Positions 18,414-28,188 of a stretch of 64,000 nt of DNA are shown here, in pieces. The DNA is taken from contig NZ_RQGQ01000011.1 in the NCBI RefSeq assembly GCF_004770265.1, positions 248,001 through 312,000 of the forward strand, written 5' to 3'. How positions within the stretch are numbered: position 1 is the stretch's first letter; the number at the start of each line of letters is the position of its first letter. Source of the stretch: Leptospira congkakensis (GTDB taxonomy: Bacteria > Spirochaetota > Leptospiria > Leptospirales > Leptospiraceae). The position numbers and the translations under genes are program-made. Below the pieces are notes generated by a model. It did not search any database. It saw only the letters and a program-made list of their open reading frames with translations, and was not told where the DNA came from.

Positions 18414-18911
18414 ATGGATAATTTCCCCTACCTACCTTTTTCTGCTCAAATTGAAATCATAGGAATCAATCCATTCGTATTTTTACCAAACCCCGTTTTA
18501 CGATCATTAATGCAACAAGCAGGAACGGATAAAGGTAAAATCAGGGTTTATCTTAAAATTGAAGGTTTCGAATTCACACAAACACTTGTTAAATATAATG
18601 GACATTGGCGTTTATATCTCAACACCCCAATGCGTGTAAAAGCTAAAAAAGAGGTTGGAGACAAAGCAAAATTTGAAATCAGGTTCAATCCTGAAGAAAA
18701 AATCCATCCAATTTCTTTAGAACTAAAAAAAGCATTAAACCAAAACAAAACAGCAAAAACGAACTTTGATAACTTAAGTCCTTCTCTTCAAAATGAAATT
18801 ATGAGATATATCTCTGGATTAAAATCCGAAAAAACAAAAGAAGAAAATGTTACACGTGCTATTCAGTATTTATTAGGCAAAGGAAAATTTTTAGGAAGGG
18901 GACTTCAATAA
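18414..18911 (+). CDS. YdeI/OmpD-associated family protein with DUF1905 domain
   Basis: About 165 residues from the ATG at 18414 (MDNFPYLPF). The N-terminal part is the DUF1905 barrel (KIRVYLKIEGFEFTQTLVKYNGHWRLYLNTPMR, then GDKAKFEI). The C-terminal part has the helical YdeI-type tail with LSPSLQNEIMRYISGLKSEKTKEENVTRAIQYLLGKGKF. Such proteins are linked by annotation to bacteriocin protection, with no firm mechanism. AAAGGA lies directly against the ATG, which is poor spacing, so an in-frame TTG at 18378 remains possible. Confidence 0.75.
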   Translation: MDNFPYLPFSAQIEIIGINPFVFLPNPVLRSLMQQAGTDKGKIRVYLKIEGFEFTQTLVKYNGHWRLYLNTPMRVKAKKEVGDKAKFEIRFNPEEKIHPISLELKKALNQNKTAKTNFDNLSPSLQNEIMRYISGLKSEKTKEENVTRAIQYLLGKGKFLGRGLQ

Positions 18912-18939
18912 ATCCTTTCCTCAATATATGAATACATTG

Positions 18940-19926
18940 TTAAACCAAATCGATTGGATTCATTTTCGCTAATCGTAAAACATCTGTTATAAATTTTCTA
19001 TGACTAATGATTGATTCTTGTTTAGCTTCGCGAGCAGGATTAAAAATTCCACGTTTACGAAAAACCTTCCATGGATCCAACTGAATGTCTGACCATGTTC
19101 CGATCTCCAAGGTTAAAGGTAAAAATCTAGATAAATTAGAATTTGTTTGGCTTTTTGTTTTTTGATATTCGTTATACAATCTATCCCAAAGATCACCATG
19201 AGTTGTATAAGTTTCACTTTGTGGCCCAAAACGATACAAAATATGATTAAACTTTGTTGTTAGGTGATTTGCAATTTTTTGAAATAATGTTTCATCAACA
19301 CACTGTTCGTGTGTTCCTGCATATGGCCACCAAACATGGTCCACTGCCCCAAAACCTGAATGAATATCAATTACGGGTATCATAGTGTTTTCTGCTGGGA
19401 TAAAATACTCATTGTAAAATCTATCTAAAACTTTAGATTCCGCTTGCAGAACGTTCCCTCTATAATAAGGAAACACATTTGAAATTTTATGACCCCCAAA
19501 AAAGAAAGGAGCCTTGACTGCTTCTATTCCAGAGTTCCGCATCAAGTCAACTCCGACGGGATTGGATCTACGTTTCATAGCAACTCCACCAGGATTTAAG
19601 ATAGGAATACAAACAATTGCTAACTCTCCGTCTTTAATTTCTCTGTACAATTCTGAAGTTTTTCGCGACAAAAGGTCGTCCAGAAAATCCAACAAAACTC
19701 GAATGCCTATAGTTTCTAGTCCATGTACACCAGCCACAAGACCGGCAACATTTCGTTTGATTGCTTTTTCTTTTCCAATTTCTAATACATAAATGGGGAA
19801 ACGAAATCCTTCCTTAGTTTTTGTAGAAAATCCAAACTGTTTAAATCGAACTAACTTACCACCTAACTTTACAATCTTTAAAATTCTGTTTTCATATCGA
19901 TTGAGACGTTTCATTCCTCTAAGCAT
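18940..19926 (-). CDS. M14-family zinc carboxypeptidase-like protein
   Basis: A 328-residue protein with M14 metallopeptidase features: GVHGLETIG gives the HxxE zinc ligands His68 and Glu71, IDIHSGFG gives the third ligand His189, NPVGVDLMRN contains the substrate-carboxylate Arg130, and LTLEIGTW supplies the catalytic Glu274. The active site thus appears complete. No signal peptide is evident, so a cytoplasmic peptidase or amidohydrolase is likely, for example acting on cell-wall peptides; the substrate is unknown. It is convergent with the YdeI-like gene. Confidence 0.82.
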   Translation of the reverse strand: MLRGMKRLNRYENRILKIVKLGGKLVRFKQFGFSTKTKEGFRFPIYVLEIGKEKAIKRNVAGLVAGVHGLETIGIRVLLDFLDDLLSRKTSELYREIKDGELAIVCIPILNPGGVAMKRRSNPVGVDLMRNSGIEAVKAPFFFGGHKISNVFPYYRGNVLQAESKVLDRFYNEYFIPAENTMIPVIDIHSGFGAVDHVWWPYAGTHEQCVDETLFQKIANHLTTKFNHILYRFGPQSETYTTHGDLWDRLYNEYQKTKSQTNSNLSRFLPLTLEIGTWSDIQLDPWKVFRKRGIFNPAREAKQESIISHRKFITDVLRLAKMNPIDLV

Positions 19927-20181
19927 TTATGGTTAACCTACAAACATTAATTGTTTCGCTAAAAAAGACGGAACCGTTGAACTCGGAACCGACAGAATTC
20001 ATAATTTCAAATGGAATGGAATTGGAGAAATTATATTTATTTGATTTATATTACAATTTGATTACGAAAGAAGAATTCAGGTCGGAAGTAAAAGTTTAAA
20101 TAAATCTGTTTACAAAAATTTAAAAAACAATTTCTGCAAAATTAATTTACGAATGAATTAGATTCATTTCCACTTTATTCT

Positions 20182-21195
20182 ATGAGTCGAACGGCCACAA
20201 AAACAAAAGCCATAAAATTTATAGAAGAGTCCATTAAACCAAATGGAATCACAATCAACTTAGGAATTTGGCCGGGGAAAAAACAAACCATCATTTGTCT
20301 GCATGGACTGTCAGGAAATTTATATTCAATGAAACCTTTGGCAGAACATTTGAATCATTTGGGATATAAGGTTATTTCTTATGATTTACGTGGACGAGGA
20401 AAATCAGACAAACCAAACTCTGGATACGGATTTCAAAACCATATCGAAGACTTAAGAAGTATCCTTACTCATTACAAAATCAAAAATCCTATTTTTTTTG
20501 GTCATTCCTTTGGTTGTATGATCGCTCTTCGTTATCTGATTCTTTATCCAAATGAGGTTCAAGGAATGATTCTTATGGACGGAGGAGGTTTACTTTCTCT
20601 TTCCAAACGTTTTCAAGTTTTAAAAGTGTTGAAACAATCTTTCGAAAGACTGGATGTTACTTTTTCATCTGTGGCCGAATATCTAAACCTAATTCAGAAC
20701 TCTCCCCTTGTGCCCAAATGGTCCAAAGAAATTGAAGAATATTTCAGATTAGAGCTAAACAAAACCACAAACGGTTATGTTTGTCATATGCCTGGGTTTG
20801 TTATGGAAGAGGAACTAAAAGAAATGGGAGGATCAATGCACTTTCCAAATATACTAAAATACTTAATCCAACATCCAAAACATGTTCTTTCGAAAATGAA
20901 AGAAAACAGTACTTTGGCCTTTGAAAAAATTCAAACCCCTACGCTCATCCTTCGTGCTACTGAAATGAATTTGTTTCCCAATGATGACTTATTACCAAAA
21001 GAATCCTTTGATTTTATGTTGAAAAAAATTCCCAACTCTAGTGGGAAAGAAGTTAAAACAAATCATTATGGAATCCTTTTTGACAAACTGAATGAAAGAG
21101 ATCGTGCCATTGAAGAATTTTTAATTGGGTTAGATCAAAACAAAAAGAAACCAAAAAAGCCATCTAGTTCGGTAAAAAAGAGAATTTCCGTTTAA
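20182..21195 (+). CDS. Alpha/beta hydrolase
   Basis: A 337-residue hydrolase with the oxyanion region CLHGLSGN (about 39-46), the DLRGRGKSDKP turn and the nucleophile elbow FFGHSFGC with Ser109. A late ILRATEMN region could provide the acid and KTNHYGIL the His. A basic C-terminal tail (KKKPKKPSSSVKKR) is unusual. No signal peptide. It resembles haloperoxidase-like or ester hydrolases; the substrate is unknown. The stop codon lies inside a strong hairpin that serves as terminator. Confidence 0.82.
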   Translation: MSRTATKTKAIKFIEESIKPNGITINLGIWPGKKQTIICLHGLSGNLYSMKPLAEHLNHLGYKVISYDLRGRGKSDKPNSGYGFQNHIEDLRSILTHYKIKNPIFFGHSFGCMIALRYLILYPNEVQGMILMDGGGLLSLSKRFQVLKVLKQSFERLDVTFSSVAEYLNLIQNSPLVPKWSKEIEEYFRLELNKTTNGYVCHMPGFVMEEELKEMGGSMHFPNILKYLIQHPKHVLSKMKENSTLAFEKIQTPTLILRATEMNLFPNDDLLPKESFDFMLKKIPNSSGKEVKTNHYGILFDKLNERDRAIEEFLIGLDQNKKKPKKPSSSVKKRISV

Positions 21196-21209
21196 AGAAA
21201 TTCTCTTTT
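21180..21209. terminator. Terminator overlapping the hydrolase stop codon
   Basis: GAGAATTTC (21180-21188) pairs with GAAATTCTC (21197-21205) around an eight-base loop, followed by TTTT on the plus strand. It sits between two convergent genes and could serve both. Confidence 0.7.
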
Positions 21210-21219
21210 CCAATTATTC

Positions 21220-21498
21220 CTATGGATGGCCTTTTCCCTTACACTTCCCACCCTTTACTGTAGAATCCCAATAACAGTCAGGATTTTTCAAACACTTATT
21301 GCTATCTGGTTTTTTTGTACATAGTTTATGAACCTTATCTTCCACCTTATCAGGGTTTAATGCTGGTTCATTTTCAGCGGTTTCTACTTTGCCTTGCATT
21401 TGACAAGCAAGATCGTTTTCTTCACATTCTTCTGCAAATATAGGAGAAAGAGAAAAAACAAAAACCAATAAAAATTTTAGAATGAATGTTCGATTCAT
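21220..21498 (-). CDS. Small secreted cysteine-rich protein
   Basis: A 92-residue protein with a cleavable signal peptide (FLLVFVFSLSPIFA, cut near residue 22) and seven cysteines in the mature part: two at the start (CEENDLAC) and five later (CTKK, KCLKN, DCYWD, GKCKG). No family recognised. The cysteine spacing suggests a small disulfide-stabilised periplasmic or exported protein. The segment NPDCYWDSTVKGGKCKG is distinctive. Confidence 0.65.
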   Translation of the reverse strand: MNRTFILKFLLVFVFSLSPIFAEECEENDLACQMQGKVETAENEPALNPDKVEDKVHKLCTKKPDSNKCLKNPDCYWDSTVKGGKCKGKGHP

Positions 21499-21681
21499 AC
21501 CTGCTCCTTAATCTTCAAAATTTGATAGAGGGTAAGTATACCAAACATAGAAAACAAAAGGCAATAAATTTTTTACTTCATTTCGAATCGTAACGAACCA
21601 ATAACATTTATTTTTCTTAGATTCCTCACCCTTACATTCGCATTGACTAATTTTCGTACAATTCCTAAGTTATGTTGAGAT

Positions 21682-22284
21682 ATGAAACAAATAGAATCAG
21701 AACGTTGCTCCTGGTGTTTGAAATTTGATCAATACATAAAGTACCATGATGAAGAATGGGGAGTGCCCGTTCACGACGACAAAACCCATTTTGAATTTTT
21801 GATTCTCGAAGGAGCGCAAGCAGGACTCAGTTGGTCGACAATCCTTAAAAAACGTGAAGGTTACAAAAAGGTATTTGCAAACTTTGATCCGGCCAAAGTT
21901 GCAAAGTTTACTGATACAAAATTAGAAAAAATTCTTTTAGATCCATCGATCATACGGAATCGGCTCAAGGTATTTGCAGCGGTGAATAATGCGAAACGAT
22001 TTTTAGAAATTCAAAAAGAATTTGGGTCTTTTGATTTATACATTTGGAGTTTTGTAAATTACAAACCGATTCAAAACAAATGGAAAAACCTAAGAGAAGT
22101 TCCCGCCACAACTAAAGAATCAGATCTTTTGAGTAAGGATTTAATCAAACGCGGTTTTAAATTTGTCGGAAGCACAGTAATCTATGCACATATGCAAGCA
22201 TGTGGCCTTGTCAACGACCACATTGAAAGTTGTTTTCGATATAAAGAGATTCTTTCTATCTCTTCAGCACTCCATAAAAAATAA
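21682..22284 (+). CDS. tag: DNA-3-methyladenine glycosylase I
   Basis: A 200-residue DNA glycosylase of the Tag family. Recognition points: RCSWCLKFDQYIKYHDEEWGVPVHDD at the N-terminus with the zinc-ligand Cys, FEFLILEGAQAGLSWSTILKKR, and the later SKDLIKRGFKFVGSTVIYAHMQACGLVNDH, with the zinc-binding residues near the end. It removes 3-methyladenine from alkylated DNA in base-excision repair. Length matches the family. Its 3' end overlaps the 3' end of the convergent tetR gene by 29 bases. Confidence 0.93.
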   Translation: MKQIESERCSWCLKFDQYIKYHDEEWGVPVHDDKTHFEFLILEGAQAGLSWSTILKKREGYKKVFANFDPAKVAKFTDTKLEKILLDPSIIRNRLKVFAAVNNAKRFLEIQKEFGSFDLYIWSFVNYKPIQNKWKNLREVPATTKESDLLSKDLIKRGFKFVGSTVIYAHMQACGLVNDHIESCFRYKEILSISSALHKK

Positions 22285-22831
22285 CATTCACTACTTCTGC
22301 TTGGAACTCATGTATATTCAAAGGAATGGTGATTGAGTTCTTATTGCTGAGGATCATTTCAATGGAAGAAAGAAAAAGATGTACCGCAACTTCGGGCATA
22401 TAACCCTCCCGAAGTTCGCCTTTCATTTTGGCCATCTGAAATATTTTGCCGATAGATTCAGGGATCTCCTTTTCTCTCCTTTTTTTAAATCGTTCCACCT
22501 GCTGAGGAAACATTTCAGATACTTCTCTAATAAACGAATCATTCATTACGTAAGGAGAATCCTCTATTAACGATTGATGTAACTTTGAAAACTTCTGTAC
22601 TGCTGTTAATGATTCATCATCAGCTATTTGTTGAATGACCTTTTGAATCTCGTTTTGTCGATACTCCATAAAAAATTCCATCAGGTCTTGTTTATTGGAA
22701 TAGTATTTATACAAAGTTTTACGGCTGATTTTCAAAGAACTTGCAATTTCTTCCATTTTTGTTTTGGAATATCCATACTTTGAGAATAGTTCTTCAGCTT
22801 TTTCTAATATTCTAACTTGAACAGGATCCAA
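22256..22831 (-). CDS. TetR-family repressor of the efflux operon
   Basis: A 191-residue regulator. The helix-turn-helix is at about 28-47 (KMEEIASSLKISRKTLYKYYSNK), followed by an all-helical ligand domain. It starts 10 bases after the RND pump gene, so it is probably the last gene of the efflux operon and would sense the pump's substrates. A palindrome of the right size lies upstream of the first gene. The gene overlaps tag by 29 bases. Confidence 0.88.
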   Translation of the reverse strand: MDPVQVRILEKAEELFSKYGYSKTKMEEIASSLKISRKTLYKYYSNKQDLMEFFMEYRQNEIQKVIQQIADDESLTAVQKFSKLHQSLIEDSPYVMNDSFIREVSEMFPQQVERFKKRREKEIPESIGKIFQMAKMKGELREGYMPEVAVHLFLSSIEMILSNKNSITIPLNIHEFQAEVVNVIFYGVLKR

Positions 22832-22841
22832 TTCAAAACCC

Positions 22842-25800
22842 TCACTTCTTTTTTTTACTCATCGAATCAATCAAACGTGTAATGTACTGATAAACAGCAG
22901 GAATCACATATAACGTCAAAATGGTAGAAGAAATTAATCCTCCAATGACTGTTACACCCATACTGGTTCTCTGTTTGGATGCTTCATTTAAACCAATGGC
23001 AACCGGTAACATACCTGCAATGAGTGCAATAGATGTCATAAGAATAGGCCGGAGTCTTGCCCTGCCTGCTTCAATGAGTGCAGTCCTAGTATCCACTCCA
23101 GTATTTTGTAGGTCTTTTGCAAAATCAATGAGAAGAATCGAATTTTTGGTAGCCAATCCAAAAAGTAAAATCATTCCAATGTTGGCAAAAATATCCATAG
23201 CCTTTCCTGTTAGAAACAATCCCCAAAATGCCCCCGTCATCGCCAATGGAATCACCACAAGTATCGAAATAGGAATGATAAAACTTTCATATAAGGATGC
23301 AAGCACCAGATAAATAAACACAACTCCCAATCCAAGAGCAATGGCCATGTTTTTTCCTGTCGATTCTAGATTCTCTGTTTGCCCACTGTAAGAAACTTTA
23401 ATCCCCTCAGGCAAAGGTAAGTCTTCTTTCAGAATCCTTTGCAGTTCTGTCATTGCATATCCAGAACCTCTCCCATTAGGATTTGTATCAGCAGATATTT
23501 CCACCGAACGACTTCTGTTTTGTCTTTGGATAGTGGCAGGTCCTGTAGTGGAAACACCGGAAGTCACAAGCGAAAGAGGCACCAAATAACCGTTGATATT
23601 CGGAACCACCACTTGGCTAAAATTCTTTTCAATGTTCCTTTGATCATCTAACATACGAACACGAATATCATATTCAAGATTCTTTTCTCGGAATACTGCG
23701 GAAGTATCACCTTCTACAATAGTTCTAAGTTCCTTACCCAAAGATTGAGGATTCACTCCTAGTTTTACAATTTGATCACCTTTGGGAACAATTTTAAACT
23801 CAGGAGCTCCTTCACGCAAACTAATGTCTGGATCAGTTAGGTCTGGAATTTTTTTAATTTTTTCAAAAACTAATTTGCTATAAGATTCAACTTTCTCTGC
23901 ATCATTTCCGGTAATGACAAAGGAAAAAGATCTTTGCCCTCCACCAATCGCGTCAAAGTTTTTTACAATAGGTTTTGCATACGAATAAGGAACGAGTTCT
24001 TTTCTAGTGTATTCTTTAAATTGTGGAGTGTTTAATTTTCTTTGTTTTGAAGAAACAAGTTCCACATAAATATCAATTTTATTTTGTTTCACATAACCAG
24101 CAGTTAAATACACCTCTTTTTGGGATCGAAGGAGATTACTTACCTTTTCGTTTAGCTCTTTTGTGGCATCGACACTGGCACCAGGTGGCAATTCAAAAGT
24201 AACAGTAAACTGACCCAAATCTTGAGTAGGAATGAACTCAGATTTTAAAGTTTTTGATATAAATATACTACTGACAAATATAAACACAGCAATAGCCAAA
24301 ACGAATAATGGATGTTTTGTTGAAACTTCCAATGTTTTTACATATACATTGGTAAGTTTATCTTGAAACTTATCAAAGGCACGAAGGGGAACAGAAAGAA
24401 TTTTTTCAATTCTACCTGGTACTTTGTTGGGATCGTGTTCGCCACCAAAGTATGCAGACATCATTGGAGCAATGGTCAAGGCATCATATAATGAAATTAA
24501 CAAGGCAAAACAAACAGTGAGCCCAAAGGGACGTAAAATTTGTCCAATCACTCCATCAATAAATGCAATAGGACCAAAAACGGCAAGAATGGCAAACGTC
24601 GTGGCAAGAACCGCAAGAGTTACCTCTTTTGTTCCATCTAAGGCTGCTTGTTTGCTATCTTTACCCATTTCCTTATGTCTATGAATATTTTCTCTTACAA
24701 CAATGGCATCATCAATGAGTAATCCTACCGCGAGAGACATGGCGAGTAATGTCATTTGATTGATCGTAAATCCAGCGAGGTTCATAAGAATAAAAGAGCC
24801 TAACAAAGATGTAGGAAGAGCAAGACCAGTGATTAATGTAGAACGTACACTCCCCAAAAAAAACAAAACAACTATAATGGTCAGTGCTATCCCAATATAA
24901 ATTGATTCCTCTACGTCCCAAACATTATCTTTTACTACTTTAGAAGAATCATTATAATAATCAAAAGTAACATTCGGAAATTCCTTTTGTAAATCTGATA
25001 CTTTCTTTTTTACCGACTCAGCCACTTGAACAGAGTTAGATCCGGATTGTTTATAAACTAATAAAAACAACGCAGGTTTTCCATTCCAATAAGCAAGAGA
25101 GGTTACTTCTTCAGAAGCTTCCACCACTCGAGCTACATCGGACAACTGAACGGGAATCTCATTGTTCATAAAACTAATGGGAACATTTCGAATTTCATCA
25201 AAACTTCGATACTCATTGATGGTTCGAAACGATAAATCGGATTGTTCACCACGAATTTTTCCAGCAGGAATGTTAGCACCACCTGCAGCGATTTTTTGTG
25301 AAACTTGTGATGCAGATAAATTTCGCGATTTTAATTTGTTTCGATCAAGTTCTACCCAAATTTCTTTTTTTCGGCCACCAATAATATCGATGGAACCTAC
25401 ATTCGAAACAGAGATTAATCTTTGTTTTATGGTTTCAGAAGCAAAGTCATAAAACTCATTATCATCCAATTCAGATTGAATGGAGATACTCAAAATTGGC
25501 TGGTCAGCGGGATCCAATCGTTTGATGACAGGTTCGTCCACTTCTGCTGGAATTTTTTTCTTAGCAAAAGCAACCTTATCCCTAATTTGTTGTTCCGCAT
25601 AACTAATGACCGTTTCAGAAGTAAATTCAGCAACAATCACAGCAGAACCTTCATTACAAATGGATCTTATTTTTTTTAATCCAGAAATAGTGGAGAGTTC
25701 ATCTTCAATTGGTTTTGCAACCAAAGTTTCTATTTCGTTTGGCGCTGCTCCTGGATAAGTAACACTAACTGAAATGGTTGGAATATTCATATCGGGAAAG

Positions 25801-25907
25801 TTTTCGACACCTAGTTTGCCGAAACTAACAAGCCCAACGACTACAATTAGAATGACAGTACACGCTATGAATACTGGTCTTTGTATGGATAATTTCGCTA
25901 AATTCAT
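22842..25907 (-). CDS. RND efflux transporter (AcrB/HAE1-like)
   Basis: A 1021-residue pump of the hydrophobe/amphiphile efflux type, of normal family length. The first helix (MNLAKLSIQRPVFI) and the EIETLVAKPIEDEL region of the porter domain are typical. The essential acidic pair in the fourth helix is Asp399-Asp400 (GLLIDDAIV). The second half repeats the pattern, with LRPILMTSIALIAGMLPVAIG near the end. It exports drugs, dyes, bile-like compounds or metals by proton antiport. Its start overlaps the tolC stop (ATGA). No membrane-fusion adaptor is encoded in the operon. Confidence 0.93.
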   Translation of the reverse strand: MNLAKLSIQRPVFIACTVILIVVVGLVSFGKLGVENFPDMNIPTISVSVTYPGAAPNEIETLVAKPIEDELSTISGLKKIRSICNEGSAVIVAEFTSETVISYAEQQIRDKVAFAKKKIPAEVDEPVIKRLDPADQPILSISIQSELDDNEFYDFASETIKQRLISVSNVGSIDIIGGRKKEIWVELDRNKLKSRNLSASQVSQKIAAGGANIPAGKIRGEQSDLSFRTINEYRSFDEIRNVPISFMNNEIPVQLSDVARVVEASEEVTSLAYWNGKPALFLLVYKQSGSNSVQVAESVKKKVSDLQKEFPNVTFDYYNDSSKVVKDNVWDVEESIYIGIALTIIVVLFFLGSVRSTLITGLALPTSLLGSFILMNLAGFTINQMTLLAMSLAVGLLIDDAIVVRENIHRHKEMGKDSKQAALDGTKEVTLAVLATTFAILAVFGPIAFIDGVIGQILRPFGLTVCFALLISLYDALTIAPMMSAYFGGEHDPNKVPGRIEKILSVPLRAFDKFQDKLTNVYVKTLEVSTKHPLFVLAIAVFIFVSSIFISKTLKSEFIPTQDLGQFTVTFELPPGASVDATKELNEKVSNLLRSQKEVYLTAGYVKQNKIDIYVELVSSKQRKLNTPQFKEYTRKELVPYSYAKPIVKNFDAIGGGQRSFSFVITGNDAEKVESYSKLVFEKIKKIPDLTDPDISLREGAPEFKIVPKGDQIVKLGVNPQSLGKELRTIVEGDTSAVFREKNLEYDIRVRMLDDQRNIEKNFSQVVVPNINGYLVPLSLVTSGVSTTGPATIQRQNRSRSVEISADTNPNGRGSGYAMTELQRILKEDLPLPEGIKVSYSGQTENLESTGKNMAIALGLGVVFIYLVLASLYESFIIPISILVVIPLAMTGAFWGLFLTGKAMDIFANIGMILLFGLATKNSILLIDFAKDLQNTGVDTRTALIEAGRARLRPILMTSIALIAGMLPVAIGLNEASKQRTSMGVTVIGGLISSTILTLYVIPAVYQYITRLIDSMSKKKK

Positions 25908-27475
25908 TGGTTTTCCTCTGTGTTTAATAAAGATAGTTGTTCTGGATCTAATGAATATTTTTCAAAGAAAGTTCCTTTAGAAATTTCATATTGAACAATT
26001 GCTATATTGTAAGTAATTAAAGACTGCGAATGATTGGATTGAGATCTTACGTATGCATCCATTGCATTTTTTAGAATTAGAGAAGTTCCTCTTCCATTGC
26101 GAAAGGCAGACAATGCCTTATCATAAAAGAGTTTACTCTCTTGTTTATTTTTCTTTGCTTCTAAAAAAAGTTCATAACTTACCGATAAGTTTTCCCGTTT
26201 CGACAATAAGTCGGCTCTAACTTTGTTTTGAGTTTCTGTCCACTCCAACTGAGCTTGTCTTTTGTCCGATTCTGCTTTTTTGTATTCGGCTTCTGCAATT
26301 TCATTTCCTAATGGATACTCTAATTTAAACTCAGCTGTGTTTTGATTGAACCGTCCACCAAGGATTCCATAGAAGTCTTGAGGAAATTGTTGGTCATAAT
26401 TTTTGAAATTATACGTACCACCGACAGAAAATTTGGGTAACAGTCCATTATCTGCCGACTTTAGATTGTCTTCGGAATTCTTTAATTGTAATAAAGAAGC
26501 TCTTACATCGTATCGTTTTTCAAGTGCACTTAATACTTCTTCTTCATAATTGGAAGTTACTTCTAACTTCTCTTCATTTAAAACGGGTAAAAAAGAAAAA
26601 CTCTCATCTGGTTCTTTTCCCAATGAAGCAAGTAGATCCCGTCTGTTTTTATTTCTCTCTAATTCGGAATTTTTAACAGCACTGTTCGCTGAAAGTACGA
26701 TCGAATTCCATTGGTGAATATCACCAGTAGTATCAAATCCAAAGTTTGCTTTTTTGGAATAGATATCACGAATCAATTTTGCATTGCCGAGTAAAGATGT
26801 GTTTGTTTCTAAAACCTCTTCCGCTAAACTCAAATTCCAAAACTCAATTAACGAGTTTACCAAACTTTTGGACAATGAATCAAGTGTATTCAGTCGTTGG
26901 ATCGAGGATGATCGCCTAGCACTTGCTAATTTTAATTTATCTTGGTAACCAAAAAAGTTTTTCAAAAGATCTTGGCTAATATTGATTCCCACAGTCGCAA
27001 AATGGTAAGATGGTTGCGCAAAACTAGAAAACCCACTAGAACTCTGTGTTTTACCAGCGTTAGTTTCAAATCGGTTGTCGATGACTGCGATTCCAAGCGA
27101 TGTCCCCGTATTAAACTTTTTATTAATCCCCGCCTGTAAGCTGTTATCCGTAATCCTTGTTCCTTGGATGGCATACTGTGGTAAGTTGAAGTTGGTTGTG
27201 TTTTTGGCAGTCCCCTTCGCTTCAGCGGTCCAGGCATAGGCTCCATTCGCCTTTTCCCACTCGTAATTCGTGGTTTTCAACTGCAACTTCAGTGTTTGTA
27301 AGCTGACCTGGTTTTCCCAGGCCATCCTCAAAATATCATCCATCCGCAAGGAATTGGCTTTCGCAGGCTCTTTCGCTAAAATTGGACCTGAAAATGTGAG
27401 AAGGGCAAAGGCAAAGGCCATAAGCCGATTGGTGGTAGTGGAAAATTGGGTGTCTAACATTTGCTTTGGAAACAT
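25904..27475 (-). CDS. TolC-family outer membrane efflux protein
   Basis: A 523-residue outer-membrane factor with a signal peptide (MAFAFALLTFSGPILA; an internal Met at residue 6 or 14 is an alternative start) and two repeats of long helical coiled-coil and barrel segments. Motifs include LRMDDILRMAWENQVSLQ near the start and ISKGTFFEKYSLDPEQLSLL near the end. It forms the exit channel for the RND pump translated next. The operon begins here; a palindromic operator lies 12-32 bases upstream of the ATG, so the TetR protein encoded by the last gene probably represses from this site. Confidence 0.9.
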   Translation of the reverse strand: MFPKQMLDTQFSTTTNRLMAFAFALLTFSGPILAKEPAKANSLRMDDILRMAWENQVSLQTLKLQLKTTNYEWEKANGAYAWTAEAKGTAKNTTNFNLPQYAIQGTRITDNSLQAGINKKFNTGTSLGIAVIDNRFETNAGKTQSSSGFSSFAQPSYHFATVGINISQDLLKNFFGYQDKLKLASARRSSSIQRLNTLDSLSKSLVNSLIEFWNLSLAEEVLETNTSLLGNAKLIRDIYSKKANFGFDTTGDIHQWNSIVLSANSAVKNSELERNKNRRDLLASLGKEPDESFSFLPVLNEEKLEVTSNYEEEVLSALEKRYDVRASLLQLKNSEDNLKSADNGLLPKFSVGGTYNFKNYDQQFPQDFYGILGGRFNQNTAEFKLEYPLGNEIAEAEYKKAESDKRQAQLEWTETQNKVRADLLSKRENLSVSYELFLEAKKNKQESKLFYDKALSAFRNGRGTSLILKNAMDAYVRSQSNHSQSLITYNIAIVQYEISKGTFFEKYSLDPEQLSLLNTEENQ

Positions 27476-27486
27476 AACTTGTATCC

Positions 27487-27507
27487 TTTGTTTCTATAGG
27501 AAACAAA
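27487..27507. promoter_or_regulatory. Candidate TetR operator of efflux operon
   Basis: TTTGTTTC-N5-GAAACAAA is a perfect inverted repeat with eight-base arms, located 12-32 bases upstream of the tolC start. Two further GTTTC half sites follow it (near 27511 and 27520). Position and symmetry fit a TetR-dimer operator of the operon that encodes the repressor at its end. Confidence 0.65.
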
Positions 27508-27713
27508 TTTGGTTTCTTTTGTTTCCTGGCAAATCAAAATTTAATTTTTTAGAATTGGAATCAATTGTAGGTATTTGTACGGAGAAATGGGAGGCAGTTG
27601 TCATGAAATTGATTAAGTTTCACTCCGGTTCTGCTCCCGATTGAATTCAGATAGTTTTTACAGGTCCGATTTTTTTGCTAAACGAAAGCCCTTCGGATCA
27701 AATTGGATTTTGT

Positions 27714-28100
27714 TTATATTTTTTCCGCGACCACGACTGCTCTTATCATTTTCCATCCACCCTCTTCCAAGTAGAATGTATACATCGATTGGAATTTCAT
27801 TACCTTACTTTCCAAGTCAGCTTTCACAAACCCAAACTTGTCCAAAAAATCAATGGAATGGATATTCACCGTTCTTTCTACTCCGCCAATTTTTCCTTCT
27901 TTTAATGACTCAATGTATTTGGTTTTATTGGAACTAAACAATACATCATTTCCTTTGATATAAACATTATCTGCATATTCGCCATGAAATTTTGGTTCTA
28001 CTGCAGAAGCCTTACCTTCATCGATATTCTTCATCATCATAAGAAATTCTTTTCTTAAAGAATCCTCATTTGTCTCTGTTTGTAATTGGTTTGTGATCAT
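27714..28100 (-). CDS. NTF2-like / putative lumazine-binding protein
   Basis: A 128-residue protein from the ATG at 28100 (MITNQLQ), chosen because AGGGGGA lies at five bases' spacing; an upstream in-frame ATG lacks one. The sequence has the NTF2-like plan: an N-terminal helix with EFLMMMKNIDEGKAS, then beta strands with GEYADNVYIKGND, VERTVNIHSIDFLDKFGFVKADLES and the final GGWKMIRAVVVAEK. Such putative lumazine-binding proteins have no proven reaction. A MarR operator lies between it and the marR gene upstream on the same strand. Confidence 0.75.
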   Translation of the reverse strand: MITNQLQTETNEDSLRKEFLMMMKNIDEGKASAVEPKFHGEYADNVYIKGNDVLFSSNKTKYIESLKEGKIGGVERTVNIHSIDFLDKFGFVKADLESKVMKFQSMYTFYLEEGGWKMIRAVVVAEKI

Positions 28101-28155
28101 ATTTCCCCCTAAAATCACGAAAGTCTTAAGATTTTATAATTTATAAAAATTTCAT

Positions 28156-28175
28156 ATTGTTGCTATAGCAACAAT
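28156..28175. promoter_or_regulatory. MarR operator upstream of NTF2-like gene
   Basis: ATTGTTGCTATAGCAACAAT is a perfect 20-base palindrome between the marR stop and the NTF2-like start. The 16-base core TGTTGCTATAGCAACA recurs at 28628-28643, so both genes carry the same site. Confidence 0.8.
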
Positions 28176-28188
28176 CATTCAAAAAAAA

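Noticed and set aside
27641..27937. Plus-strand frames over the NTF2-like gene
   Set aside because: They lie antisense to a gene with a good ribosome-binding site and family pattern, and show no recognisable protein features.
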